This document shows, in pieces, positions 42,851-52,496 of a stretch of 64,000 nt of DNA. The DNA comes from Haematobia irritans (lineage: Eukaryota > Arthropoda > Insecta > Diptera > Muscidae). Location: positions 149,910,473 to 149,974,472 of the forward strand of contig NC_134399.1 in NCBI RefSeq assembly GCF_050003625.1. The letters run 5' to 3'. A program made the position numbers and the translations under genes. Under the pieces are notes generated by a model. That model saw only the letters and a program-made list of their open reading frames with translations. It did no database searches and was not told the origin of the DNA. Each line of letters begins with the position of its first letter. Position 1 is the first letter of the stretch.

Positions 42851-43769
42851 AAAAAGTTTTTCAAATTGTAAAAATTAGATAATAGGAAAATAATAGTGTA
42901 ATAAAACATATGGTTGAAAAAAAGTGAAATTGGTTGAAAAAATTTTTTTTTCGCTTTTTAAATTTCTTCATTCAAATTAACTTCCAGGGCACAACTTCTA
43001 AAGTAATGCAAATGATCCAAAAAGGGAGTACTTCCGTCTTATGACAAGCCCGTGTAAAATTCATTGGAATCATTCAGTTTGGGGATCCAAACTACTTTTT
43101 TGGAGCTCTTTTTTTGCTGGGTAGAAAAACAAGTAAGTAAAGTAAAAAGTCGGGCGGGGCCGACTATATCATATCCTAAACCACCCCTATTAGTAAACAT
43201 AAACATTTCTGGGGTATCATTGGTATAGATTTTGAAGATAAATCGCATTTCCATATTTAAGAACTTTAGGGGTACATGGGAGTCTTGTCACAATCTGAGC
43301 AGAAATGTCTGATATTAAGAGCTATAGTTTATTTTCACCTACAGAGTTAGTATGCCACAAATATTGAGTCCAATTTAAACAAGTGAGGGCGGGGCCGACT
43401 ATATCGTACCCTAAACCGTGGGGGTGAATTAGTAAACATAAGCATTTGTGGCGTATCATTAGTATAGGTTTTGGGTGTCAATTAGTTGTGGTATGATTGA
43501 TACCACAGAAGGTTACTTTGTGTAAAATTTGAGTACGATCAGTTAATAAATCAGGCCCCTATGGTCAAAAATAAGTTTATTAGGGGCAAATTTTTCAAAA
43601 TCGGGCGATACATATATATGGGAGCTATATCTAAATTTGAACCGATTTCGATGAAATTTTGCACATACAGTTAGTGCTATAGAAGATTACATTTAGCCAA
43701 CCTTTGTTACGATCGGTTGATAAATAGGGGTTTTACGACCAAATATGGCAAAATCGGGCGATACATATA

Positions 43770-44703
43770 AAGGGTGATTTGTTAAGAGCTTGATAACTTT
43801 TTAAAAAAAAAAAAACGCATAAAATTTGCAAAATCTCATCGGTTCTTTATTTGAAACGTTAGATTGGTCCATGACATTTACTTTTTGAAGATAATTTCAT
43901 TTAAATGTTGACCGCGGCTGCGTCTTAGGTGGTCCATTCGGAAAGTCCAATTTTGGGCAACTTTTTCGAGCATTTCGGCCGGAATAGCCCGAATTTCTTC
44001 GGAAATGTTGTCTTCCAAAGCTGGAATAGTTGCTGGCTTATTTCTGTAGACTTTAGACTTGACGTAGCCCCACAAAAAATAGTCTAAAGGCGTCAAATCG
44101 CATGATCTTGGTGGCCAACTTACCGGTCCATTTCTTGAGATGAATTGTTCTCCGAAGTTTTCCCTCAAAATGGCCATAGAATCGCGAGCTGTGTGGCATG
44201 TAGCGCCATCTTGTTGAAACCACATGTCAACCAAGTTCAGTTCTTCCATTTTTGGCAACAAAAAGTTTGTTAGCATCGAACGATAGCGATCGCCATTCAC
44301 CGTAACGTTGCGTCCAACAGCATCTTTGAAAAAATACGGTCCAATGATTCCACCAGCGTACAAACCACACCAAACAGTGCATTTTTCGGGATGCATGGGC
44401 AGTTCTTGAACGGCTTCTGGTTGCTCTTCACTCCAAATGCGGCAATTTTGCTTATTTACGTAGCCATTCAACCAGAAATGAGCCTCATCGCTGAACAAAA
44501 TTTGTCGATAAAAAAGCGGATTTTCTGCCAACTTTTCTAGGGCCCATTCACTGAAAATTCGACGTTGTGGCAGATCGTAAGTCTATTCATGATGAAATGT
44601 CAAAGCATACTGAGCATCTTTCTCTTTGACACCATGTCTGAAATCCCACGTGATCTGTCAAATACTAATGCATGAAAATCCTAACCTCAAAAGAATCACC
44701 CTT
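43770..44703 (-). mobile_element. DD41D (rosa-like) Tc1/mariner element, internally deleted
   Basis: Inverted ends AAGGGTGATT, flanked by TA within GGGCGATACATATATATGG, a sequence intact at 44846 and 43600. Holds the C-terminal two thirds of a transposase. Between the right terminus and the coding region the N-terminal DNA-binding part is missing. Confidence 0.85.
43878..44582 (-). pseudogene. DD41D Tc1/mariner transposase, N-terminus deleted
   Basis: Open from YDLPQRRIFSEWALEKL (no ATG) to ...LNEIIFKK. Catalytic residues: first Asp in ILFSDEAHFWLNG, second in WFQQDGATCHTA, third in SCDLTPLDYFLWG. The second Asp and the PLDY Asp are separated by 41 residues, matching the DD41D/rosa group. 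The DNA-binding HTH region is deleted, and a stop precedes the open part. Confidence 0.85.
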
Positions 44704-45312
44704 TATATGGGAGCTATATCCACATCTGAACCGATTTCGATGAAATTGCGCACATTCAGTTAGAGGTATAGAAGATTATATTTAGCCAACTTTGAGCACT
44801 ATCGGTTGATAAATAAGGATTTTACGGCCAAATTTGGCAAAATCGGGCGATACATATATATGGGAGCTATTTCTAAATCTGAACCGATTTCAACAAAATT
44901 TTGCAAACTTAAAGGGCGATGAAATAGTTTACTATGTGCAAAATTTGATGACGATCGGTTTGTAAAAAAGCGCAACGTGACTCCATTTGTCGAAATCGGG
45001 CGATGCATATATATAGGAGCTATATCTAAATTTGATCCGATTTCTTCCAAATTCAATAGCGTTCGCCCTTGTGCCCAAAAAACACCCTGTACCAAATTTC
45101 ATCCAAATCGGTTAATAATTGCGACCGGAATCCTGTGAACAACAAATACATGGACAGACGGACGGACGGACACCAAGCGCTAGATCGACTCAAGAGGTGA
45201 ATCTGAGTCGATCGGTATTATTTTATGTGGTCTAAATTCAATATTTCTGGTAGGCACATTTTTTAGCCGATCAAACTTATTATACCCTGACCACTCTGTG
45301 GTTTAGGGTATA

Positions 45313-46540
45313 AATATGGGAAATATGAAGCCAGAGAAATTTTAATGCAATTGTACAAAAGAGTATTTATGATTTATCAGGCGATATATATGTATTCGAG
45401 ATATAGGACAATTTTAGTAATATTTTCAATTTTTGCTACTCATCAGTTACGATTTTACAAGGATATTGGTTAGATTCCGCAAAGATATGTGGTCAAGTGT
45501 GGGTTGTGAAATATTATTTGGTCAAGTCGGGCGACTTGGAGCCTTATTTAAAACTCAACCGTTCTGTGGAAATTCTGGCATTACAGTGTGTAGGATATGA
45601 CAAAGATAAGGGGAAATCATCACAGAATTTTGTGTAAAGTGTGGGAATTATGGTGTCTTTATCTAAATCTGATCCAAATTAGATCAAACTTGACACACTT
45701 AAATATCATATTAAATATATTCTCTGTGGAAATATATTTAATATGATATTTCAATTGGAGGAAAATCCTATTGAAAATGGGTCTAAAATATGAGATAGTC
45801 TACCATATTTCCCCAACTCTGGTGTACGTATATATGGGAGTTATATATGATCTGAACCGATTTTGACTAAATTTGACATGCATAGTTAGAATGATAATTC
45901 CGCAATCTCTGCAAAATTTCACGTAAATGGGAGTATAACTTTGGCCCCCGTGGTCATATGTGTTTAAATCGGGCGAAAGATATTTATGGGCGCAATATCT
46001 AAATCTGAACCGATTTCAACCAAATTTGTCACACTTACTGATACTATTAAACGTACTCCTTGCGCAAAATTTAAAGCAAGTCAGGGAAAAACTCTCGCTT
46101 TTGAGATCATATAGGCGCAAGCAGGACGAAAGATATATATGGGAGCTATATCTAAATCTGAACTAGAATCTCAATTCTACTCTCTGTGCAACATTTCACG
46201 AAAATCGGTAGTACACTTTGGCCTCTGTTGCCCTATGAGTCCAAATCGGACGAAAGATATATATGAGAGCTATATCTAAATCTAAACCGATTTGGCTGAT
46301 TTTTTGCAAGTTTTTCGAGAATATTCGGATGTACGGAAATTGAAGAACATCGTTTGATAAACACGCCGATTATGACCAGATCGGGGATAAATGTATATGA
46401 CAGCTATATCTAAATCTGAATCGATTTTTCCCAAACTCAATAGCGATTGTCTGCGTTCCAAAAAACGACTTTATGCCAAATTTGAGGATGATCGGATTTA
46501 AACTGCGACCTGTACTTTGCGCACAAAAATACATGAACAG
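45313..46540 (-). mobile_element. DINE-B-like element D, left part (reverse)
   Basis: Older, diverged family-B core in reverse: repeated GGGAGCTATATCTAAATCTG with AAATCGGRCGAAAGATATAT. Continues after the inserted segment at 49448-49671, where its 5' end lies. Its 3' hairpin was not found next to 45312. Confidence 0.6.
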
Positions 46541-46680
46541 CATCCTGTGCTACAGAGATGCACACAAAGCCCATGAGAAGGGCAAATAGTAAAATATTTA
46601 GGAATTTCAATTTCAATTTTGTTTTGAATTGTATTACAAAACTCAATTGACTGATGATTTGAAATGATAGATATGGCCAT
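46541..46680 (-). pseudogene. Duplicated promoter and first codons of the mucin-like gene (dead)
   Basis: Nearly identical to the 5' end of the gene at 50296-50793: TATA box (about 46671-46680), initiator region, 5' UTR and signal-peptide codons (KFLNILLFALLMGFVCISVAQDA). The initiator ATG is TTG here (46608-46610). The coding part stops abruptly at 46541, where it joins DINE-type sequence. Only about 23 codons remain. It is the left edge of a larger duplicated segment (46541-49447). Confidence 0.8.
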
Positions 46681-46890
46681 ATATATACCGAAAATTTAAT
46701 CCTAAATGTTGGTTAAGTTGTATTCAAATTATTTGCAATACGTATTACAATACAAATTTGCCTGGAAACATTAATTTGGGTGGGTAAGCCGCCCGGTTTT
46801 GTCAATATATACATAGTAAATAAATAGTTTACAGTATTTTATATATGTACGTCAATTTTTTTTTATATTTTTCAATTTTGTTGTTATTAT

Positions 46891-48066
46891 TATACCCTTC
46901 ACCACTACTGTGGTACAGGGTATAATAAGTTTGTGCATTTGTATGTAACGCCAAGAAGGAGTAATCATAGACCAACCTTTTAGTATACGGATCGGCTTAG
47001 AATTAAATTCTGAGTCGATTTAGCGATGTCCGTCTGTCTGTCTGTCTGTCCGTCTGTCTGTCTGTCTGTTGATGTATTTTTGTGTGCAAAGTAGAGCTCG
47101 CAGTTTTAGTCCGATTGTCCTAAAATTTGGTATAGGGTCCTGTTTCGGCTCAAAGACGATCCCTATTGATTTTGGAAAAAATCGGTTCAGATTTAGATAT
47201 AGCTGCCATATATATTTTTCACCGATCTGGTCATAATTGGCGTGTATATCAACCGATCTTCCTCAAATTCCGTACATCCGAATATTTTATGAGTCTCGAA
47301 AAACTTGCAAAATATCAGCAAAATCGGTTCAGATTTAGATATAGCTCCCATATATAGCTTTCGCCCGATTTACACTCATTTGCCAACAGAGGCCAATTTT
47401 TTTGCTCCGATTTAGTTGAAATTTTGCATAGGGAGTAGAATTAGCGTTGTAACTATGCGTGTCAAATTTGCTTGAAATCGGTTCAGATTTGGATATATCT
47501 CCCATATAAAGCTTTCGCCCGATTTACACTCATATGACCACAGAGGCCAATTTTTAACTCCGATTTAGTTGAAATTTTGCACAGGGAGTAGAATTAGTAT
47601 TGTAGCTATGCGTGCCAAATTTGGTTGAAATCGGTTCAGATTTAGATATAGCTCCCATATATATGTTTTTCTGATTTCGACAAAAATGGTCAAAATACCA
47701 ACATTTTCCTTGTAAAATCGCCACTGCTTAGGCGAAAAGTTGTAAAAATTACTCTAATTTTCCTAAACTTCTAATACATATATATCGAGCGATAAATCAT
47801 AAATAAACGTTTCCCATATTTTTTTACTAACATTGTGTTCCACCCTAGTGCATTAGCCGACTTAAATTTTGAGTCTATAGATTTTGTAGAAGTCTATCAA
47901 ATTCTTCCAGATGGAGTGATATTTAAATGTATGTATTTGGGACAAACCTTTATATATTGCCCCCAACACATTTGACGGATGTGATATGGTATCGAAAATT
48001 TAGATCTACAAAGTGGTGCAGGGTATAATATAGTCGGCCCGCCCGACTTTAGACTTTCCTTACTGG
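46891..48066 (+). mobile_element. DINE-B element B3 with readable empty site
   Basis: Starts TATACCCTTCACCACTACTG. A TCTG-repeat stretch lies at 47028-47070, and the element ends AGTCGGCCCGCCCGAC...CTTACTGG. The duplicated region at 51060-51085 (TTGTTGTTATT then GTTTTTCATA) lacks it, so the insertion limits are known to within a few bases. This shows that the DINE units are discrete mobile elements inserting without a long target duplication. Confidence 0.85.
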
Positions 48067-48389
48067 TTTTTCATATAAAACAGATATCGGAAGTTTATCT
48101 ACCTTAGATCGCTTAGATCGCAGTGTAAGTAAATATCAAATTAAACATCATGTGTGTTTTTCCCATTCACATTCGTTAGAATCAAATTACAGATTTAACC
48201 TATTTTAACATCGAATATATTTTTGAGATTATTTTGGAAATGGTAGACAGAGAATACAAATTGGTGTTAGTAACCGAATTTGTTGACTAGTAGAAAAGTC
48301 TTCGTACTCTTAATGAAATTGGACATTGGTATTAGGCCAACGAAATAGTTTTCTAAATACAATGAAATATTTCGTTAAGGCAATGTTTT
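48067..48389. repeat. Duplicated flank, matches 51072-51395
   Basis: Over 95% identical by eye to 51072-51395 (AACAGATATCGGAAGTTTAT, AGAGAATACAAATTGGTG). It is part of the duplicated segment that also carries the mucin-gene promoter copy. Confidence 0.8.
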
Positions 48390-48697
48390 TATATCCTCCA
48401 CCATAGTAACTTTATCATTTACCATTTGTAACACATCGAAATATTGGACTAAGACCACATAAAGTAGATATATTCTGGATCGTGGCCAGGTCGAATAGTA
48501 TTCCCAATCGAACAACTTTTACGTATACCCTCGTATCACAATGGATTGAATAGTCTAAGTGAGCCTGAATCTTAATCGGGCTGCCACTTTAACCTATACC
48601 CCCCGTATAAACCGACCTCCAGATTTGGCTTGCGGAGCCCCTTAGAGAAGGAAATTTCATCCTATCAGGCTGAAATTTTGTACGTTTTTTTAGTATA
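48390..48697 (+). mobile_element. DINE-A fragment A8 with SINE scrap
   Basis: 5' end TATATCCTCCACCATAG, truncated at 48697 by a DD37E insertion at TA. A 5'-truncated SINE end (48533-48595: GTATCACAATGGATTGAATA to TTTAACCT) is embedded. It corresponds to 51396-51700. Confidence 0.7.
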
Positions 48698-49447
48698 AAG
48701 GGTGATACGGTCAAAATTTGGTCAAGGGAAAACGCGGGTAAATTGGTGAAATCGTTTATTTAAAAAATCAAATTAAATTTCTTTTTCAAGTTCAATTAGT
48801 ATAAAATTCAGGAAAAATATTCAGTTAGGCTTTCACTTTTCCAAATCCGAATTGCCGGGCCTCACGCTTGACACCTGCCATCAGATTTCGTACAGCCACC
48901 TTGTCCACCTTCTTCGCCGCAGAAAGCCAGTTTGCCTTGAATTGCTGCTTAGCAGTTTTTTGCTCTTCTTTAGGTTCCGCTTGACAATAGCCCAGTATTT
49001 CTCAATTGGGCGGAGCTCTGGCGTGTTGGGAGGGTTCTTGTCCTTGGGAACCACCTGCACGTTGTTGGCGGCGTACCACTCCATGGCCTTTTTACCGTAA
49101 TGGCAAGATGCCAAATTCGGCCAAAACAGTACGGAACAACCGTGTTTCTTCAGGAAAGGTAGCAGACGTTTATTCAAACACTCTTTCACGTAAATTTCTT
49201 GGTTGACAGTCCCGGAAGCTATGAAAATGCTGCTTTTCAAGCCAAAGGTACAGATGGCTTGGAAACCAGATATTTCTTTGCGAACTTTGACAGCTTTATG
49301 TGCTTGAAAATATCTGCTACCTTTCCCCTTCCTTTTGCCGTATAAAACTCCTGTCCCGGAAGCTGCTTGTAGTCGGCTTTGACGTAGGTTTCGTCGTCCA
49401 TTACCACGCAGTCAAACTTCGTCAGCATCGTCGTGTACAGCCTCCGG
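48698..49447 (-). mobile_element. DD37E element, copy B (truncated)
   Basis: Right terminus AAGGGTGATACGGTCAAAAT at 48698. It reads through the C-terminal and catalytic part of the transposase and stops at 49447, where the 53-bp repeat of element D begins. The N-terminal half and second terminus are missing. Confidence 0.88.
48825..49447 (-). pseudogene. DD37E transposase fragment (copy B)
   Basis: Encodes from RLYTTMLTKFDCVVMDDETY to the C-terminus. The site of copy A's frameshift is intact here (YTAKGRGKVADIF). One base is lost after KKYLV (about 49266), and there is a deletion in the KKTAKDEQQ region, with further changes near the C-terminus. Confidence 0.85.
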
Positions 49448-49671
49448 ATGATAGGATTTAAACTGCGACCTGTACTTTGCGCACAAAAATACATGAACAG
49501 ACAGACGGACGGACAGACAGACAGACGGACGGACATCGTTAAATCTACTCAGAATTTAATTCTAAGACGATCGGTATACTAATCGAGGGGTCTCAGACTT
49601 TTCCTTCTTGCCGTTACATACAAATGCACAAACTTATTATACCCTGTACCACAGTAGAGGTGAAGGGTATA
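49448..49671 (-). mobile_element. Element D, 5' end (right part)
   Basis: Contains the second copy of the 53-bp repeat, an (ACAGACGG)-type stretch, and the 5' terminus TATACCCT...GAAGGGTATA on the minus strand. It completes the element started at 45313. Confidence 0.7.
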
Positions 49672-49810
49672 AAAAGAAAGATTTAAAAAAATCTAAATTT
49701 TTCTAGAAATTCCCCATCGAATCCCCAAGTCATCAACTCAAAAATTTAATCTCCATCCACGAATGAAAATCCACAATTTGGAGGAAAATCCCCAATATTG
49801 GCAATACTGC

Positions 49811-50097
49811 ACACAAAAAAATTTCACGAAATTTTTCCAATTAAAATTTTAATTGAGTTTTAAAAAATATTCAATTAAAAATTTAATTGATTCAACAAAT
49901 TTTTTAATTGAAACAAAAATCAATCACAAAAATAATAGTATTAATTAATTTTTTAATTGGATCAATTAACTTTTTAATTGAACTTCAATTAATTTTTTAA
50001 TTGATACTATCATTTCTGTGATTGAAGACATTTCAATTAAAAACTAATTGGATCAATTAATTTAGTGATTGAATCAGAAAATTTTTTTTTTGTGTGT
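49811..50097. mobile_element. AATTAA-rich MITE with CACACAAAAAAA ends
   Basis: Left CACACAAAAAAATTTCACG, right GAAAATTTTTTTTTTGTGTG. The interior is a run of TTAATTGA / TCAATTAA words, forming many small palindromes. 287 bp. Shares TGATTGAAGACATTTCAATT-type words with the 1614-1880 repeat. Confidence 0.65.
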
Positions 50098-50193
50098 GGT
50101 TATACAAATGAGAGTGGTGTTGTTGTTACAAAATAAAAGTGAGATTTTTGACTAAAAAGTAATTGACACCATATTTTATGAAAATATTTTTCA

Positions 50194-50199
50194 TTTATT
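50194..50199 (-). terminator. Poly(A) signal AATAAA for the mucin-like gene
   Basis: AATAAA on the minus strand, about 100 bp downstream of the stop at 50296. Confidence 0.5.
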
Positions 50200-50295
50200 T
50201 ATAAGATATAGAAAAAGTAAAATTTTCTTAAAATCTAATCAAACTGTATCGATCGTTTCCAATTATTGTGCCGAGTAGTGCCGTGGTTCATTCAT

Positions 50296-50793
50296 TTATC
50301 CTTTTTTTCCAGCCTTCTTCTTGCCTTTCTTTGACTTCTTCTTGTTCTTCTTCTTTGGTTTCTTGCTCTTCTTGTTCTTCTTCTTCTTATTTTTCTTGTT
50401 CTTCTTATTATTTTTCTTGTTCTTCTTCTTTGGCTTTTTCTTGGGTTTCTTGGTCGTTTTAACCGCAGGTTTCTTGGTAGTAGATGGAGTCGACGGCATA
50501 GCCGAGGAGTTATCAACTGCAGAATCACCAGGTTCAGTAGGACCTACATCTGTTGGTGCTTCTGTACCTCCTGCCGGGCTATCGGTTGGCTCTTCACCTG
50601 AGGGTTCTGCTGGGGCATCAGTGGGTGCTTCGGTGGCTTCTGCTGGTGTTTCGGCTGGTGCTTCGGTGGCTTCTGCTGGTGTTTCGGCTGGTGCTTCGGT
50701 GGCTTCTGCTGGTGCTTCGGTAGCATCCTGTGCTACAGAGACGCACACAAAGCCCATGAGAAGGGCAAATAGTAAAATATTTAGGAATTTCAT
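50296..50793 (-). CDS. Secreted TEAPAE-repeat, Lys-rich mucin/glue-like protein
   Basis: Single exon, 165 residues from the ATG at 50793. A signal peptide (MKFLNILLFALLMGFVCVSV-AQ) is followed by tandem TEAPAEA / TEAPAETPAEA repeats rich in Thr and Pro that look like an O-glycosylation region, then a Pro/Gly/Asp-rich part, then an extreme Lys/Asn tail (PKKKNKKSKKPKKKNKKKSKK). This acidic-mucin plus polybasic layout is typical of secreted salivary or glue proteins of flies; the exact family is unknown. TATA box, initiator and poly(A) signal are all present. The promoter, 5' UTR and first codons are duplicated at 46541-46680 with a lost start codon. Apparent frames on the opposite strand are compositional shadows of the AAG/TTC repeats. 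Confidence 0.82.
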   Translation of the reverse strand: MKFLNILLFALLMGFVCVSVAQDATEAPAEATEAPAETPAEATEAPAETPAEATEAPTDAPAEPSGEEPTDSPAGGTEAPTDVGPTEPGDSAVDNSSAMPSTPSTTKKPAVKTTKKPKKKPKKKNKKNNKKNKKNKKKKNKKSKKPKKKNKKKSKKGKKKAGKKG

Positions 50794-50830
50794 TTTCAAT
50801 TTTGTTTTGAATTGTGTTACAAAACTCAAT

Positions 50831-50871
50831 TGACTGATGATTTGAAATGATAGATATGGTCATATATATAC
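50831..50871 (-). promoter_or_regulatory. Core promoter of the mucin-like gene
   Basis: On the minus strand GGTATATATATGAC (about 50858-50871) is a TATA box. About 30 bp downstream is ATCAGTC (50831-50838), matching the arthropod initiator TCAGT. The ATG is about 40 bp further on. Confidence 0.7.
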
Positions 50872-51071
50872 CGAAAATTTAATCCTAAATTTTGGTTATG
50901 TTGTATTCAAATTATTTGCAATACGTATTACAATACAAATTTGCCTGGAAACATTAATTTGGGTGGGTAAGTCGCCCGGTTTTGTCAATATATACATAGT
51001 AAATAAATAGTTTACAGTATTTTATATATGTACGTCAATTTGTTTTTATATTTTTCAATTTTGTTGTTATT

Positions 51072-51395
51072 GTTTTTCATATAAAACAGATATCGGAAGT
51101 TTATCTACCTTAGATCGCTTAGATCGCCGTGTAAGTAAATATCAAATTAAACATCATGTGTGTTTTTCCCATTCACATTCGTTAGAATCAAATTACAGAT
51201 TTAACCTATTTTAACATCGAATATATTTTTGAGATTATTTTGGAAATGGTACACAGAGAATACAAATTGGTGTTAGTAACCGAATTTGTTGACTAGTAGA
51301 AAAGTCTTCGTAATCTTAATTAAATTGGACATTGGTATTAGGCCAACGAAATAGTTTTCTAAATACAATGAAATATTTCGTTAAGGCAATATTTT
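51072..51395. repeat. Flank shared with 48067-48389
   Basis: Lies upstream of the mucin-like gene. The counterpart in the inserted segment differs at only a few positions. ACACAGAGAATACAAATTGG near 51252 resembles a hAT-type end but no partner was found. Confidence 0.7.
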
Positions 51396-52394
51396 TATAT
51401 CCTCTACCATGAGATGGGGGTATAGTAACTTTATCATTTACCATTTGTAACACATCGAAATATTGGACTAAGACCATAAAGTAGATATATTCTGGATCGT
51501 GGCCAGGTCAATCGAACAACTTTTACGTATACCCACGTATCACAATGGACTGAATAGTTTAAGTGAGCCTGAATCTTAATCGGGCTGCCACTTTAACCTA
51601 TAGCCCCGTATAAACCGACCTCCAGATTTGGCTTGCGGAGCCTCTTGGAGAAGCAAATTTCATCCGATCAGGCTGAAATTTTGTACGTTTTTTTTTAGTA
51701 TATGGCCGCTCACAAACATGCAAAAATTGGTCGATATCGGTCCATAATTATATAGAGCCCCCATATAAACGGATCCGCAGATTTGACCTCCGGAGCCTCT
51801 TGGAAGAACAAATTTCATCAGATTCGGTTGAAAGTTTGTACGTTTTGTTAGTACATGGTTTCTAACAACCACTAAAAAAATTGATCCATATCGGACCATA
51901 ATTATATTTAGCCACCATATAAACCAATCCCCAGATTTGGTTTGCGGAGACTCTTAGAGAAGCAAATTTCATCCAATCAGGCTGCAATTTTGTACGTTAT
52001 GTTAGTATATGATGCAAAAATTGGTCCATATTGGTCAATAGTTATATAGCCCCCAGATTAACTGATCCCCAGATTTTATTTTTAAGCCTCTGGATAAGCA
52101 AATTTCATTTGATCTTGCTAAAACTTGGTACTAATCACTCAAAAATTGGACCATATCAGTTCATAATTGTATATAGCCTCCATATAAACCGTCCCCCACA
52201 TGTCACTTCTGGCTCTCTAATTACGGCGTAAAAATTCATACCGATGAAGAACTGAATTATATCGTGGTGAAATCCTGAATCAATCTAAACATGTCCGTCT
52301 GTTGAAATCACACTAACATCCGAACGAAACAAGCTATCGACTTGAAACTTGGGATAAGTAGTTGTTATTGATGTTGTTCGGATGGTATTGCAAA
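51396..52394 (+). mobile_element. DINE-A element, 3'-truncated, with SINE scrap
   Basis: 5' end TATATCCTCTACCATGAGAT. Core repeats lie at 51600-52230, then a second partial 5'-type stretch (ATCGTGGTGAAATCCTGAAT at 52261). A SINE 3' fragment lies at 51537-51598. Joined at 52394 to a SINE head. Confidence 0.7.
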
Positions 52395-52496
52395 GTTCGA
52401 TTCCTGCTTCGACCGAACACCAAAAAGTTTTTCAGCGGTGGAATATCCCACCTCAGTAATGCTGGTGACATTTCTGAGGGTTTCAAAACTTCTCTA

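Larger units (their letters stand above)
42207..43121. mobile_element. CCCAGC TIR element with tRNA-like modules on both strands (family 3)
   Basis: Ends CCCAGCAAAAAAA and TTTTTTTGCTGGG, flanked by TA (42205-42206, 43122-43123); 915 bp. The left arm holds three ~82-bp tandem repeats (42232-42480) around AACATTTCTTCTAAAGCG and TCCTTTTGGACAAGT. The middle carries a B-box on the minus strand (about 42620-42650) and a full tRNA-like module on the plus strand (42774-42850). Same layout as the family-1 elements with different sequence. Confidence 0.75.
43130..45312 (-). mobile_element. DINE-C element C1 (reverse), with DD41D insertion
   Basis: 5' end at the right: TATACCCTAAACCACAGAG and GTCAGGGTATAATAAG. 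3' end at the left: GTCGGCCCCGCCCGAC hairpin, then TACTTACTTG. A second, partial 3'-end-like GGGCGGGGCCGACTATATCG at 43387 suggests a tandem of two elements. Interrupted by 43770-44703. Confidence 0.75.
46541..49447. repeat. Inserted duplicated segment flanked by 53-bp direct repeats
   Basis: The stretch 46488-46540 is repeated at 49448-49500 with one mismatch, on either side of this 2.9-kb segment. Both copies belong to a single minus-strand DINE-like element whose left (45313-46540) and right (49448-49671) parts would be continuous without it. The segment begins inside the mucin gene copy and ends inside a DD37E transposase. Apart from its own DINE-B and DD37E insertions it matches 50727-51700. 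Confidence 0.75.

Noticed and set aside
50321..50833. Phe/Gly/Val-rich plus-strand frame opposite the mucin-like gene
   Set aside because: Shadow of Lys and Thr/Ala/Pro codons. Signal peptide, TATA box and poly(A) signal all fit the minus strand.
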